From assembly GCA_021828405.1 (NCBI GenBank), contig JAKARZ010000001.1, positions 136,777 through 200,776 of the forward strand: DNA of 64,000 nucleotides. The letters are read 5' to 3'. The position numbers and the translations under genes were made by a program. Positions within the stretch are counted from its first letter, which is position 1. Each line of letters begins with the position of its first letter. Shown piece after piece: positions 46,948 through 55,551 of the stretch. This DNA is from Bacillota bacterium (lineage in GTDB: Bacteria; Bacillota_E; Sulfobacillia; Sulfobacillales; JAIMBI01). The notes beneath the pieces were generated by a model that was given only the letters and a program-made list of their open reading frames with translations, was not told where the DNA came from and did not search any database.

Positions 46948-47706
46948 ATGGAACTGAACGAGCGCGTGGCGGTCGTCACCGGCTCATCGATGGGCATCGG
47001 CCGAGCTGTGGCGGTGCGCTTTCTCTGCGAAGGCGCGCGCGTCGTGGTGAACTCCCACCGGCCGGGCGTCGCCGAGGACGTGGCCCAGGAGCTTGGGCCG
47101 CCCGACCAAGTTCTCGGCGTCCACGCCGACGTGAGCACGCCCGAGGGGGCGGCCAATCTCGTGGCCGACGCCATGAGCCGGTTCGGCCGCCTCGACATCA
47201 TGGTGGCCAACGCGGGCACGTCCCTCATCCGCTCGGCTGAGGACATCACGCCCGACGAGTGGGAGGCGGTGGTGCGGCTCAACCTCTCCGGCGTGTTCTA
47301 CTCCGCACAGGCCGCGGCGCGGGCGATGATCAAAGCCCACCGCGGCAGCATCGTGCTCATGGGGTCGATTCTCGGCCGCATGGGGCTGCCGCGGCGCGCA
47401 GCCTACGCCGCCACCAAGCACGCCCTGGTGGGGCTCGGCAAGGTGCTGGCGGTGGACTGGGCGCCCCATAACATTCGGGTGAACGTGCTGGCGCCGGGCT
47501 ATATCGCGACGTCGATGAACGTCCGCGATCTCTCCACGACGGACTACACCGATGCCGACATCGCGCGGCGCGACCCCCTGGGGCGCTACGGTACCGTCGA
47601 GGAGATCGCCGAGGCGGCGCTGTTCTTGGCATCGGACCGGAGCACCTACGTGAGCGGCATCGATCTGCCGGTGGACGGAGCGTGGCTCGCTTACGGCGGC
47701 TGGTAG
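46948..47706 (+). CDS. Short-chain dehydrogenase/reductase (SDR family)
   Basis: This 252-residue classical SDR has GCAAGGAGGGCC before the ATG. The cofactor motif is TGSSMGIG near residue 12, with NAG at IMVANAGTS. The catalytic Ser is in LMGSILGRMG and the YxxxK in AAYAATKHALVG, followed by VNVLAPGYIAT. The members most like it are annotated as 3-oxoacyl-ACP reductase or glucose dehydrogenase, but a hydroxyacyl or hydroxyacid substrate fits this operon better. It lies between the amino acid dehydrogenase and the oxidoreductase subunits, on the same strand with short gaps. Confidence 0.85.
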   Translation: MELNERVAVVTGSSMGIGRAVAVRFLCEGARVVVNSHRPGVAEDVAQELGPPDQVLGVHADVSTPEGAANLVADAMSRFGRLDIMVANAGTSLIRSAEDITPDEWEAVVRLNLSGVFYSAQAAARAMIKAHRGSIVLMGSILGRMGLPRRAAYAATKHALVGLGKVLAVDWAPHNIRVNVLAPGYIATSMNVRDLSTTDYTDADIARRDPLGRYGTVEEIAEAALFLASDRSTYVSGIDLPVDGAWLAYGGW

Positions 47707-47774
47707 CGGGGGACTTCCCCAAACCAGAAGTGCCGCAGGCAGGGACCAGCCCGCTTGTGGAAGGAGGACACACG

Positions 47775-49403
47775 ATGCCAGCCATCGCTATCAGCGGACG
47801 GACCGGGCAGGGGGTCGAGACCGCCGGCGAGATGCTGGCCGCCCTCATGACCACCCAGGGCATGGCTCATCGTACATGGCGGGACTTCTCCACCATCATT
47901 CGCGGCGGACTCACGTCGTTTGAAGTGTACACCGACACCACCGATGGCGGCACGGTGACGCGCGGCGAACGGGTGGAGGTGGCGGTCGTCTTCGACCAGG
48001 AGGGGTTAAGCCGCTATGTCCCCCGACTGGTCCCCGGGGGACGGCTGTTTGCGGGGCAGTCCCTGCCGCAGGCGGACGAGTGGCGAGAGTGCCCACGGCT
48101 CGGGTACAACCTTTGGGCGCTGGGCATCGCGGCGGGTGCTTTTCACCTCGACCGCCGGGAGCTGTTGGAGGCCATTGGGACCCGCTTCCCCGGTGATGAG
48201 AGCCTCCGTTTGGCGGAGGACGGGTATGAACGAGGCGCGGCGGTAGGTCTGGGATCGCCTCCGAAGCGCGGTGCCGAGCTGGTGGGCCTGACCGGCAACC
48301 AAGCCTTGGCGCTCGGGGCGCTCTCCGGCGGCGTCCGATTCTACTGCGGCTATCCCATCACGCCCGCGTCCGATGTGCTTGAGATCCTGGCACGCGCGCT
48401 GCCCAACCTTGGCGGAACGACGGTCCAGGTCGAGGACGAGATCGCCGCCGTGCACATGGCCGTCGGGTGCTCATACGCCGGGCTGCGCACGTTTGTCGCC
48501 ACCAGCGGCCCGGGCTTGTCCCTGATGACCGAAGGCATCGGGTACGCCGCCACCATCGAGGTGCCGCTGGTGGTGGTGGACAACCAGCGCGGCGGCCCCT
48601 CCACCGGGATGCCCACGAAGACCGAGCAGAGCGATCTCGAGCAGGCCCGGTACGGCGGGCACGGCGAGTTCCCCCGGATGGTGCTCGCTCCCACGGACGT
48701 GGGAGACGCCGCCCTCGTGATGAAGGAAGCCTTAAACCTCGCAGATGCGCACCACGCCCTCGTGTTTTTGCTGTTGGACCTGGATCTCGCGATGAACCCC
48801 CGAACGGTGTCCTGGCCCGCGCTGGTCCGCGACCTAGCGTCGATACCGGTGGACCGGGGTCCCACCCACCTCGCAGGCGCTGTGGACAACTATGTGCGTT
48901 TTCGTCCGGACCCGGACGGCCGCACCTGGCGCACGGTGCCCGGCGTCGCGGGCGGCGCCCACGTGGCCAGCGGCGACGAGCATGACGAGCGGGGCTGGAT
49001 GGAGCCAGACTTCCGTGACGTTCGCCAGACGCTCCACCACCGCCGGCTGCACAAGTTGGACGCCGTGGACTACCCACGACCGTGGACGCAGGTGGGACAT
49101 CCAAGTGCACCCACGCTGCTGGTGGGCACGGGAGCCATGTCGGAGCTCATTCGGCGCACAGTTGACGAGCACCCGCAGCGGTACCAAGCCCTCCTGGTGC
49201 GTCAGATTCATCCGCTGCCCCCACCCACATGGCGCACCCCAGCCATCCGGGCAGTGGTGGTGGCCGAATACAACGCGAGTGCTCAGCTGCGTCGGCTGCT
49301 GGGGTCCTGGTGGAGAAAGCTGCCGGTGAAAAGCGTGCTCAGGTACGACGGCGAGCACTTTTCCGCCGAAGAATTTCTGCGCGCGGTCCGGAACGTGAGC
49401 TGA
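47775..49403 (+). CDS. 2-oxoacid:ferredoxin oxidoreductase, fused gamma-alpha subunit
   Basis: This 542-residue protein has AAGGAGG before the ATG. Residues 1-175 are the gamma domain (AIAISGRTGQGVETAGEMLA, FSTIIRGGLTSFEVY). From about 175 the alpha (pyrimidine-binding) domain begins: RFYCGYPITPASDVLEILA, VEDEIAAVHMAVGCSYAG, FVATSGPGLSLMTEGIGYAA. With the beta subunit it should convert a 2-oxoacid + CoA + oxidised ferredoxin to acyl-CoA, CO2 and reduced ferredoxin. The gamma-alpha fusion is usual in KorA-type enzymes. The context (amino acid dehydrogenase and permease) suggests a branched-chain 2-oxoacid rather than 2-oxoglutarate. Confidence 0.9.
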   Translation: MPAIAISGRTGQGVETAGEMLAALMTTQGMAHRTWRDFSTIIRGGLTSFEVYTDTTDGGTVTRGERVEVAVVFDQEGLSRYVPRLVPGGRLFAGQSLPQADEWRECPRLGYNLWALGIAAGAFHLDRRELLEAIGTRFPGDESLRLAEDGYERGAAVGLGSPPKRGAELVGLTGNQALALGALSGGVRFYCGYPITPASDVLEILARALPNLGGTTVQVEDEIAAVHMAVGCSYAGLRTFVATSGPGLSLMTEGIGYAATIEVPLVVVDNQRGGPSTGMPTKTEQSDLEQARYGGHGEFPRMVLAPTDVGDAALVMKEALNLADAHHALVFLLLDLDLAMNPRTVSWPALVRDLASIPVDRGPTHLAGAVDNYVRFRPDPDGRTWRTVPGVAGGAHVASGDEHDERGWMEPDFRDVRQTLHHRRLHKLDAVDYPRPWTQVGHPSAPTLLVGTGAMSELIRRTVDEHPQRYQALLVRQIHPLPPPTWRTPAIRAVVVAEYNASAQLRRLLGSWWRKLPVKSVLRYDGEHFSAEEFLRAVRNVS

Positions 49404-49439
49404 GTCAGCCAACGTGATCCGAGAGGAGGTAGAGAAGTC

Positions 49440-50285
49440 ATGGCCGAGCGGGTGCACACCGACGGGTTGGCGGCCAGCTTTGCCAACGGCAACCGGCCCA
49501 CGTGGTGTCCGGGCTGTGGCGACTTTGCGGTGTTAAAGGCCATCCAGCGCGCCCTCGCCCACCTCGGCCGGCGCCCTGAACGCGTGGTGCTGGTGTCCGG
49601 CATCGGGTGCAGCGGGAAGATCAGCCACTATTTCAGGGGGTACGGGATCCACACGACCCACGGCCGCGCGCTGCCGGTGGCCCAGGGCATCGCGCTCGCG
49701 CGCCCCGACCTCACCGTGCTGGCCGCCGGGGGAGACGGCGACGGGTACGGCATCGGCCTCGGCCACCTCCTACACGCGGCACGGCGCAATGTCCACCTCC
49801 TGTACCTCGTGATGGACAACGGCGTGTATGGCAACACCAAAGGCCAAACCTCGCCCACCTCCCCCACCGGCTATCGGTCGTCCACCACGCCGGACGGATC
49901 GCCCGATCTTCCCATCCACCCGCTCAGGCTCGCATGGGCGGGTGGGGTAAACTGGCTCGCACAGGGGTTCTCGGGCGACGTGCAGCAACTTACCGAGCTG
50001 GTGGCGCTGGGGCTCACACAGCCGGGGTTCGGTCTTTTGAACGTGTTCTCCCCGTGCGTGGTGTTCAACCGCACGCACGGCTACGAGTTTTATCGCCAGC
50101 AGGTCACACGGGTGGCGGAGCCCGCCCGGACCGATGCGGAGATGGTGCGGCTCTTGGACGAGACCCGGTACCCCGTCGGGGTGCTGGGCGTGCGCCAGCG
50201 CGCTGCGCGAGCCAGCGTCGACGCGGCCGGCGGTGCGGGGGCGGACCCCGATCCTTGGAGCCTCTATAAAGATTGGCTGTTTTGA
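49440..50285 (+). CDS. 2-oxoacid:ferredoxin oxidoreductase, beta subunit (TPP and Fe-S)
   Basis: This 281-residue protein starts 36 bases after the gamma-alpha gene, with GAGGAGG upstream. RPTWCPGCGDFAVLKAIQ and SGIGCSGKISHYF supply cysteines for the 4Fe-4S cluster. The TPP-binding motif runs from GGDGDGYGIG to MDNGVYGNTKGQ. The length fits KorB-type beta subunits. It forms the active enzyme with the preceding product. No separate delta (2x4Fe-4S ferredoxin) subunit is encoded here, as expected for the two-subunit type. Confidence 0.9.
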   Translation: MAERVHTDGLAASFANGNRPTWCPGCGDFAVLKAIQRALAHLGRRPERVVLVSGIGCSGKISHYFRGYGIHTTHGRALPVAQGIALARPDLTVLAAGGDGDGYGIGLGHLLHAARRNVHLLYLVMDNGVYGNTKGQTSPTSPTGYRSSTTPDGSPDLPIHPLRLAWAGGVNWLAQGFSGDVQQLTELVALGLTQPGFGLLNVFSPCVVFNRTHGYEFYRQQVTRVAEPARTDAEMVRLLDETRYPVGVLGVRQRAARASVDAAGGAGADPDPWSLYKDWLF

Positions 50286-50315
50286 CCTGTTCCGTTCCGG
50301 TCCCGCAAGCAAGAT

Positions 50316-50334
50316 CGAGCGAGCGAGCGAGCGA
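50316..50334 (+). repeat. Tetranucleotide (GAGC)n tract in the permease leader
   Basis: Between the beta-subunit stop and the permease ribosome binding site, GAGC is repeated more than four times and merges into GAGAGGAG. It is in the 5' untranslated region, so a change in copy number would alter leader spacing rather than the frame. Confidence 0.6.
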
Positions 50335-50350
50335 GAGGAGAGAGTCACCG

Positions 50351-51919
50351 ATGGGTCAACTAAGACGTGGACTATCCACACGCGATCAGCTGGTCGTGGG
50401 CATCGCCGGATCCGTCGGCACGGGGGTGCTGTTCAGCACCGCCGGCATGGCGGCGCTGGCCGGACCCGGGATGGTGCTGGCGTGGTTCATCGGCGCCGTC
50501 ATGTACGCCTTCATCATGCTGACGTACGTGGAATTGGCGCAGGTGTATCCGGAAGCCGGCGGCCCCGCGCGGTACAGTCTGTACACGTACGGACCGCTCA
50601 CCAACATGATCGCCAGCTTCGCCAACCTGGTCTGGTATCTGTTCATTCCGCCCGTCGAGGCGCTGGCCACAGTTGAAGGCATCAACTACTTCTGGCCCCA
50701 GCTCATCAACACGCATGGCGACCCCACCATCCTGGGCGGGGTGCTGTCGGCCGTGTTCCTGCTGCTGTTCGTTCCGTTCAACTACTACGGCATCAAGGGG
50801 TTCGCGCGCTCCACCAACCTGCTGGGCATCATCAAGCTGATCCTCTACGTGCTGGCGGCCATCGGCTTCATCACGGTTGCGCGCTTCACGAACTTCACGG
50901 CGTTCCATGGAGTGGTGCCGTTCGGGATGAACGGGGTGTTCATCGCCATCCCGCTCGGCATGTTTGCGTTCGGCGGCATCCGCGTCATCGCCGACTACTC
51001 CGAAGAGCTGTCGAGTCCGGAGCGCCTGCGCGGCACGTTCGTGCGCATCTTGGCGGGCCAGACCATCGTCTACCTGCTCTTCGGCCTCGGGTTCGTGGTG
51101 TCTCTCAACTGGTCCAACCTGAAGCTGGCGGCGGGCGACTGGGGGTCCATTTCCAGCATCGCCGGCAATCCATTCCTCACCATCGCCCACGCCAACAGCA
51201 TCGTGTGGCTGATTCCCCTCACCATCGTCATCGCCATCCTGGGGCCGTTCGTGACCGGATACATTTACCAGGGCGCCGGCAGTCGTGTGCTCATGGCCAT
51301 GAGCCGCAGCGGCCTCATGAGCGCCAAGCTCAAGGAAATCAGCCAGGACTTCGCCATCCCAGCGTGGGCGCTCTTAGTGATGGCCGCCATCGGGGCGGTG
51401 CTGGCGTTCATCTTCGCCCCGGTGCCGGGGATCTACAGCCTCATCGGGGATGCGGTGGTGGGGGGCTACATCGCGTTCGCCCCCAACTCGGCGGTCATGT
51501 TCGCGCTACGGCGGAACGGACATACGGGCATCATTCGCGGCGGCGCCTGGATCGCGGCCATCGCGTTCGCGGTCATCTCACTCATCATCTACTGGAGCGG
51601 CTGGCCTTCGGTCCCGTATGCGGTGGCGCTGATGACCATCGGCTCGTTGGTGTTTGGCGTGATGTACAAGACCGGCTCCGGCTTGCGTCAAGCCCTCTGG
51701 TACATCGTGTACATCGTGTTTCTGACCGCCATGACCTATGTGGGCGGCGTCGGGTCGCTGTCGCTGTTCAACATCGACGTCGGAAGTCTCATCGTGGTGG
51801 TGGTATCGCTCGTGGTGTTCCTGCCGTGGGCCATCGCGTCGCGCCTCCCCAAAGAGGCGGCCGCGGACATGTACAGCAAGCACTTCGTCGCTCCCCAGGA
51901 GCAGAGCCAAGCAACGTAG
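50351..51919 (+). CDS. Amino acid permease (APC superfamily)
   Basis: This 522-residue protein runs from the ATG at 50351 behind AGAGGAGAG. It has about 12 transmembrane segments, starting LVVGIAGSVGTGVLFSTAGM, the glycine-rich helix 1 of APC transporters, and LTYVELAQVYPEAGGPARYS in helix 2-3. PFNYYGIKGFARSTN and FAFGGIRVIADYSEELSSPE are conserved loops. It would import an amino acid for the catabolic enzymes encoded upstream. It is the last gene of the operon, followed within 25 bases by a 12-bp-stem hairpin. Confidence 0.9.
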   Translation: MGQLRRGLSTRDQLVVGIAGSVGTGVLFSTAGMAALAGPGMVLAWFIGAVMYAFIMLTYVELAQVYPEAGGPARYSLYTYGPLTNMIASFANLVWYLFIPPVEALATVEGINYFWPQLINTHGDPTILGGVLSAVFLLLFVPFNYYGIKGFARSTNLLGIIKLILYVLAAIGFITVARFTNFTAFHGVVPFGMNGVFIAIPLGMFAFGGIRVIADYSEELSSPERLRGTFVRILAGQTIVYLLFGLGFVVSLNWSNLKLAAGDWGSISSIAGNPFLTIAHANSIVWLIPLTIVIAILGPFVTGYIYQGAGSRVLMAMSRSGLMSAKLKEISQDFAIPAWALLVMAAIGAVLAFIFAPVPGIYSLIGDAVVGGYIAFAPNSAVMFALRRNGHTGIIRGGAWIAAIAFAVISLIIYWSGWPSVPYAVALMTIGSLVFGVMYKTGSGLRQALWYIVYIVFLTAMTYVGGVGSLSLFNIDVGSLIVVVVSLVVFLPWAIASRLPKEAAADMYSKHFVAPQEQSQAT

Positions 51920-51944
51920 CTGGCAACCTTGCCGCGGTCCCTTG

Positions 51945-51974
51945 CCCAGCCCCGGCCGAAGAGCCGGGGCTGGG
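51945..51974 (+). terminator. Hairpin after the amino-acid operon
   Basis: The arms CCCAGCCCCGGC and GCCGGGGCTGGG pair perfectly over 12 bp with a six-base loop (CGAAGA), 26 bases after the permease stop. There is no T-run, so termination may be partial or factor-assisted. Confidence 0.65.
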
Positions 51975-51983
51975 GTTGCCACA

Positions 51984-52301
51984 ATGCCAACCATCGTGGT
52001 CTGGAACAGCACCGGCCACACGCTCGAGCGCCTCATGCCCGAGCTGACCACCTTTCGCATCGCTCCCTACAGCCGGTTCTTCTGGCAAGGCGGAAGTCAG
52101 CCCCCGTTTTCGGCCAGCCAGCTGAAAGCGGGCCAGTATGTCGACGGTTTGTGGGAGGGAGCGGTCTCGCACCCGATTGCTGACCAGTGGACCATCTTTC
52201 CGTCCGCCTCGGCCTGGGGCGTTCTCGAGTGGCCAACCTACACCCATCTGTCCCACCAGCCCCCGCCAGCCAACTCCTCGGGAGGAGCGGCTCCGTGGTA
52301 G
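51984..52301 (+). CDS. Hypothetical 105-residue protein
   Basis: It starts at an ATG ten bases after the operon hairpin. It reads TIVVWNSTGHTLERLMPELT, then FRIAPYSRFFWQGGSQPPFS and DQWTIFPSASAWGVLEW, with balanced composition and several tryptophans. There is no membrane segment and no known family. The ribosome binding site would overlap the hairpin, so expression is doubtful. It might be a remnant or a small real gene. Confidence 0.35.
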   Translation: MPTIVVWNSTGHTLERLMPELTTFRIAPYSRFFWQGGSQPPFSASQLKAGQYVDGLWEGAVSHPIADQWTIFPSASAWGVLEWPTYTHLSHQPPPANSSGGAAPW

Positions 52302-52969
52302 CGCCCGACACCGCGTGCCCTGGAATCAGTTCCGGGGTCCGCCTGCCCGGCAGGGTAGCCGCTGAACCATTGCGCGCAACTGGAAGTCCGCGTAGTCACA
52401 CCGCGTCATCACCGCCACGGTCACCGTGGTCCCACGCGCCGGGCGGCCCCGGCGGCGCGACGCCGGTACCAGCCGGCACCGTAGATTTGCCTCGCGAGCG
52501 GACAGCGCGTCCACCCAGGTGGGCATGGCAGCAAGCGGTGTCAGTCGCTCATCGCGTCGGAGGCACTGGGCTCCGGCCCTTGCTGGTCATTGACCGAACC
52601 ATCGACATCCCCATAGGCTGGTCTGCTCCCAGGGTGAAGAAGTGGTGTCGGCGGAAGAACGGGCAGCGCCCTGGCACGTCGCCTATCGGGTCGTCTGCAG
52701 GTGCGGAATCCGTCGACGCGTCGTCCCCTGCTGTCGGTCTGTTGGCGACGGCATGGGTAGTGGGTGGTGTCACATCCTGCAAAGCGGGGCGAAGTTCCCG
52801 GTCCAGTCAGGGCGCCACCACGTTTGAACGATCCCGTTGATGCAAGCTTCCGACGTGTCGTCGCCTTCGGCCGACACGGCAAGCAAGTTCACAAAGTAGC
52901 CGTCAGCACACCCAGGTCAAGTCCATCGGGCCTGCGTGGCACCGAAGATTTGCGAAGGAGGCATTGTCC
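52302..52969. other. Intergenic stretch, no supported gene
   Basis: Long frames on both strands have shadow-type composition. The only clear signal is AAGGAGG at 52955-52961, the ribosome binding site of the next gene. Confidence 0.4.
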
Positions 52970-53499
52970 GTGCAAATTGCGCTGGTTACCTGTGGCGTTC
53001 CGGGCATCGGGAAATCGACCTGGGCCGATGCCCAATCCATCCCCATTGTGTCGCCCGACCGCGAGCGGGCCCGCCTGGGCGATGCCGCCAACCAAGGGTT
53101 CAACCCCATCGCGTGGCAGCGGGTCCGCGACCGCATCGAGGACTATGTCGCCTCAGGCAAGCCCCCGATCTTCATCGTGGACGGCACGTTCGCCGGCCGG
53201 CCGGACCGCAAGAGCATCATGCGCACCATTGGTCCTACCCCTCGGCGGGTTCTGGTCGTGTTTCCCATGGACCGCGCGCGAGCCCATGGGCAGAACCAGT
53301 CTCGGCAACGGGTAGTGTCCGCGGCGGTCGTGGACCACTTCATCGAGAAGCTTGAGCAAAGCTGCCCAAAGTCGGGACGGAAGGCTGGGACTTGGTTTGG
53401 GACGTGGAAAGGGCAGCGCCATGGGAGGGCCAGCCGTGGACGCCTGAGTGGGTGGACATTGCCCAAGCCTGCGGATGGCCGACCCCTGCCCTCACATAG
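52970..53499 (+). pseudogene. P-loop polynucleotide-kinase-like protein, frameshifted near its C-terminus
   Basis: From the GTG at 52970, QIALVTCGVPGIGKSTWADA contains a Walker A motif (GVPGIGKST) of the AAA_33 kinase type. IVSPDRERARLGD and FIVDGTFAGRPDRKSIM follow the pattern of T4 PNK-like and zeta-like kinases. In frame, the sequence degrades after FIEKLEQ (about 53357). In another frame it continues PKVGTEGWDLVWDVERAAPW to WVDIAQACGWPTPALT and a stop at 53499. A change of one or two bases around 53360 restores a product of about 176 residues. Confidence 0.7.
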
Positions 53500-53530
53500 G
53501 GGCGCGGGTCCAGCGATGCAGCGCCGGCAG

Positions 53531-54215
53531 CTACAGCGACAGCTGCCGCCGCTGAAAGGCTGCCAGCCCCGCCATGACCAGGAGCGCTGTTGCCGCTGAC
53601 AATCCCACGACGTCGGTCGCAATCGGACCCTGCCCATGGATCAGCTGGGACACGTTGAACACCGAGACCAGCGACACGTGGGTCAGCCAGTGCACGGACG
53701 GCGCCAGCTCGCCCGCCAGATTCAGCCCGTAGAAAACCAGCGTCAGCATGGTCGAGCCCAGCGCCGTGCGCTCATCCCGAGCGGCCGCCGACAAGCCAAA
53801 CGCGTACGCGGCCACGACACAGAACATCAGCGTGCCCACCAGGTTCATCGCAATGAATGGCCCGGTGGCGAGGGGAACGTTGGGCGCGAGCCAGTGCGCC
53901 CCCAGGATCCCCCCCGCCACGGTGGCCCCCCCCCCGATGACGAACACCCCCGTGAAGAGGACCAGGGCTTGGGTCGCGGCGACGCGCGCGCGACACCGGC
54001 GACGCCAGCAGATAAGCCATGGAGCCGTTGTCCATCCAGTGGGCCATCAGCTTGGAGGCGGTGAACAGCGCGTACATGCTTATGATGACCAGGTAGATCA
54101 GGCCGTAGAATTCTCCCGCCAGGAAGCCCGCCAGATGCGTCGCGCCCACATGGTACCCCAAGACCCTCAGCATCTCCGGCGGGAGCCCCTTGAGCAGCGT
54201 GGCAAGCGCCCGCGA
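53531..54215 (-). pseudogene. ABC-2 type exporter permease, truncated and frameshifted
   Basis: The two pieces lie in different frames. LAGEFYGLIYLVIISMYALF with MAYLLASPVSR is the first half. After a shift near 53985, VIGGGATVAGGILGAHWLAP and LVFYGLNLAGELAPSVHWLT follow, ending QRRQLSL. The N-terminus is missing: the ATPase C-terminus appears to run straight into this gene, consistent with a deletion across the junction. Confidence 0.7.
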
Positions 54216-54229
54216 GTGGCCGCCAGCCG

Positions 54230-54732
54230 GCCGTCCTTCAGGATTCCGACGCGGTCCGCGACGCGCTCCACCTCGGCAAACACGTGCGACGACATGAACA
54301 CCGTGGCGCTTCGCCGCTTTTCGTCGGCCACCAGCTCCAGAAAGCACTCCTGCATGATGGGGTCCAGCCCCGACGTGGGCTCGTCCAGAATGAGCACGCG
54401 GGGCGTGTGCATGAACGCGGCCACCAGCCCCACTTTTTGTTTGGTGCCCTTCGACATCTTGCGGAGCGGCGAGACCGGGTCCAGCTCAAAGCGGGCAGAT
54501 ACCCCACCGCCGCCTGCACGCGGGGCGCCGCCGTCCAGCAATTGTGGCCATCAATCTCCACGGACCCCGCGTCGGCCCGGAGAAATCCCATCAGCTGGCG
54601 GATGGTCGTGGACTTGTCGGCACCGTTGGGCCCGAGGTAGCCAAACACCTCGCCGGCCGCCACGTCAAACGACAGGTCAAAGACGCCGCGCCCACTTGAA
54701 AACGCCTTGGTGACCGACTTAAGGGCAATCAT
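54230..54732 (-). pseudogene. ABC transporter ATP-binding protein with altered Walker A and a frameshift
   Basis: From the ATG at 54732 the frame reads IALKSVTKAFSSGRGVFDLS and GEVFGYLGPNGADKSTTIRQ. The Walker A normally reads GPNGAGKST; here the last Gly is Asp (GADKS). Near 54497 a one-base shift moves the rest to another frame: PLRKMSKGTKQKVGLVAAFM, VLILDEPTSGLDP, STVFMSSHVFAEVERV-like. The signature (SKGTKQK) and Walker B are intact. The C-terminal 60-70 residues are missing. It is inactive on two counts. Confidence 0.75.
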
Positions 54733-55367
54733 GCTGACCACCTTCCCGGAAGGCACCATGCCGCAAGATGTCGAGATACACGTCCAATTCGTCCACGATG
54801 GCCTGGTACGCCGCGTCCAGCCGCTCGTCCACCACTCTCGGCAGCGTAGCGGCGGCACGGGCCTCCATCCCCCGCCCAATCCATGTCAGCAGGTTGACCA
54901 CATGGTCGGGCGGCACACCCTCCCGCAGCGTCCCTGCGGGGATGGCCTGCCGAAACGGATCCCAGTCCGGTGGGGAGAGAGCGCTCTCCCGTGCCTTGGC
55001 GTACACCCGATGCCCGGGTTCAGTGACGATCCGCATCCACCGCTGATAGCCCAGGGGTTGTTCACGGAAAGCGCAGTTTATGCACGGTCGTTCGTCGGAT
55101 GATGTCAAAGATCGACCCGGGTGACGAAGAGGGAAGTCCGTCTAGATACGAGCGCACCACGCCTTGGGCGACGTGGAGAAACAGGGATTCTTTGTCCGTG
55201 AAGTACTTGAACAGGACGCCTTTGGAGATCCCCGCCCGGGCGACGATGCGGTTGGTGGAGGCGGCGTCGTAGCCGTGCGCGGCAAACTCCGCCAGACTCG
55301 CCTCCACGATGCGCTGCTGCGCACCAGGCGGCAGCGCGGCAAACTGCGTTGATGGCACCCGTCTCAC
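54719..55367 (-). pseudogene. TetR-family regulator, frameshifted in the middle
   Basis: The N-terminal 100 residues (RIVEASLAEFAAHGYDAAST, NRIVARAGISKGVLFKYFTD) are a typical TetR helix-turn-helix. Near 55075 the frame breaks, and the ligand-binding half continues in another frame (FREQPLGYQRWMRIVTEPGH, VPPDHVVNLLTWIGRGMEAR), ending beside the ABC ATPase start. TetR-ATPase-permease is a standard self-regulated export operon. All three genes are broken here. Confidence 0.8.
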
Positions 55368-55513
55368 AGCATGACCAGCCGGTCACACCGGAGGATACGA
55401 GTGTCCAGCGGCCTTGTCCAGCAGGTGCGTGACCAGGCGGCACCGCTGGTGGCACGCAGTCCCGACCTTCCCGCAGCCGGGTGATTTATAGCTCTGTTAG
55501 GAAAGTATCGGAG

Positions 55514-55544
55514 ACTGGCTATACTCCCGACAACTGGTTATACT
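55514..55544 (+). promoter_or_regulatory. Duplicated ACTGGYTATACT element upstream of the ATPase gene
   Basis: ACTGGCTATACT (55514-55525) and ACTGGTTATACT (55533-55544) repeat with a 19-base period. The second TATACT could serve as a -10 box just 7 bases before the ATG, implying a nearly leaderless transcript. The repeat could also bind a regulator. Confidence 0.45.
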
Positions 55545-55551
55545 TTGGCTC

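Noticed and set aside
45954..47240. 428-residue + strand frame over the amino acid dehydrogenase and SDR
   Set aside because: Arg/Gly-rich shadow frame overlapping two well-supported genes.
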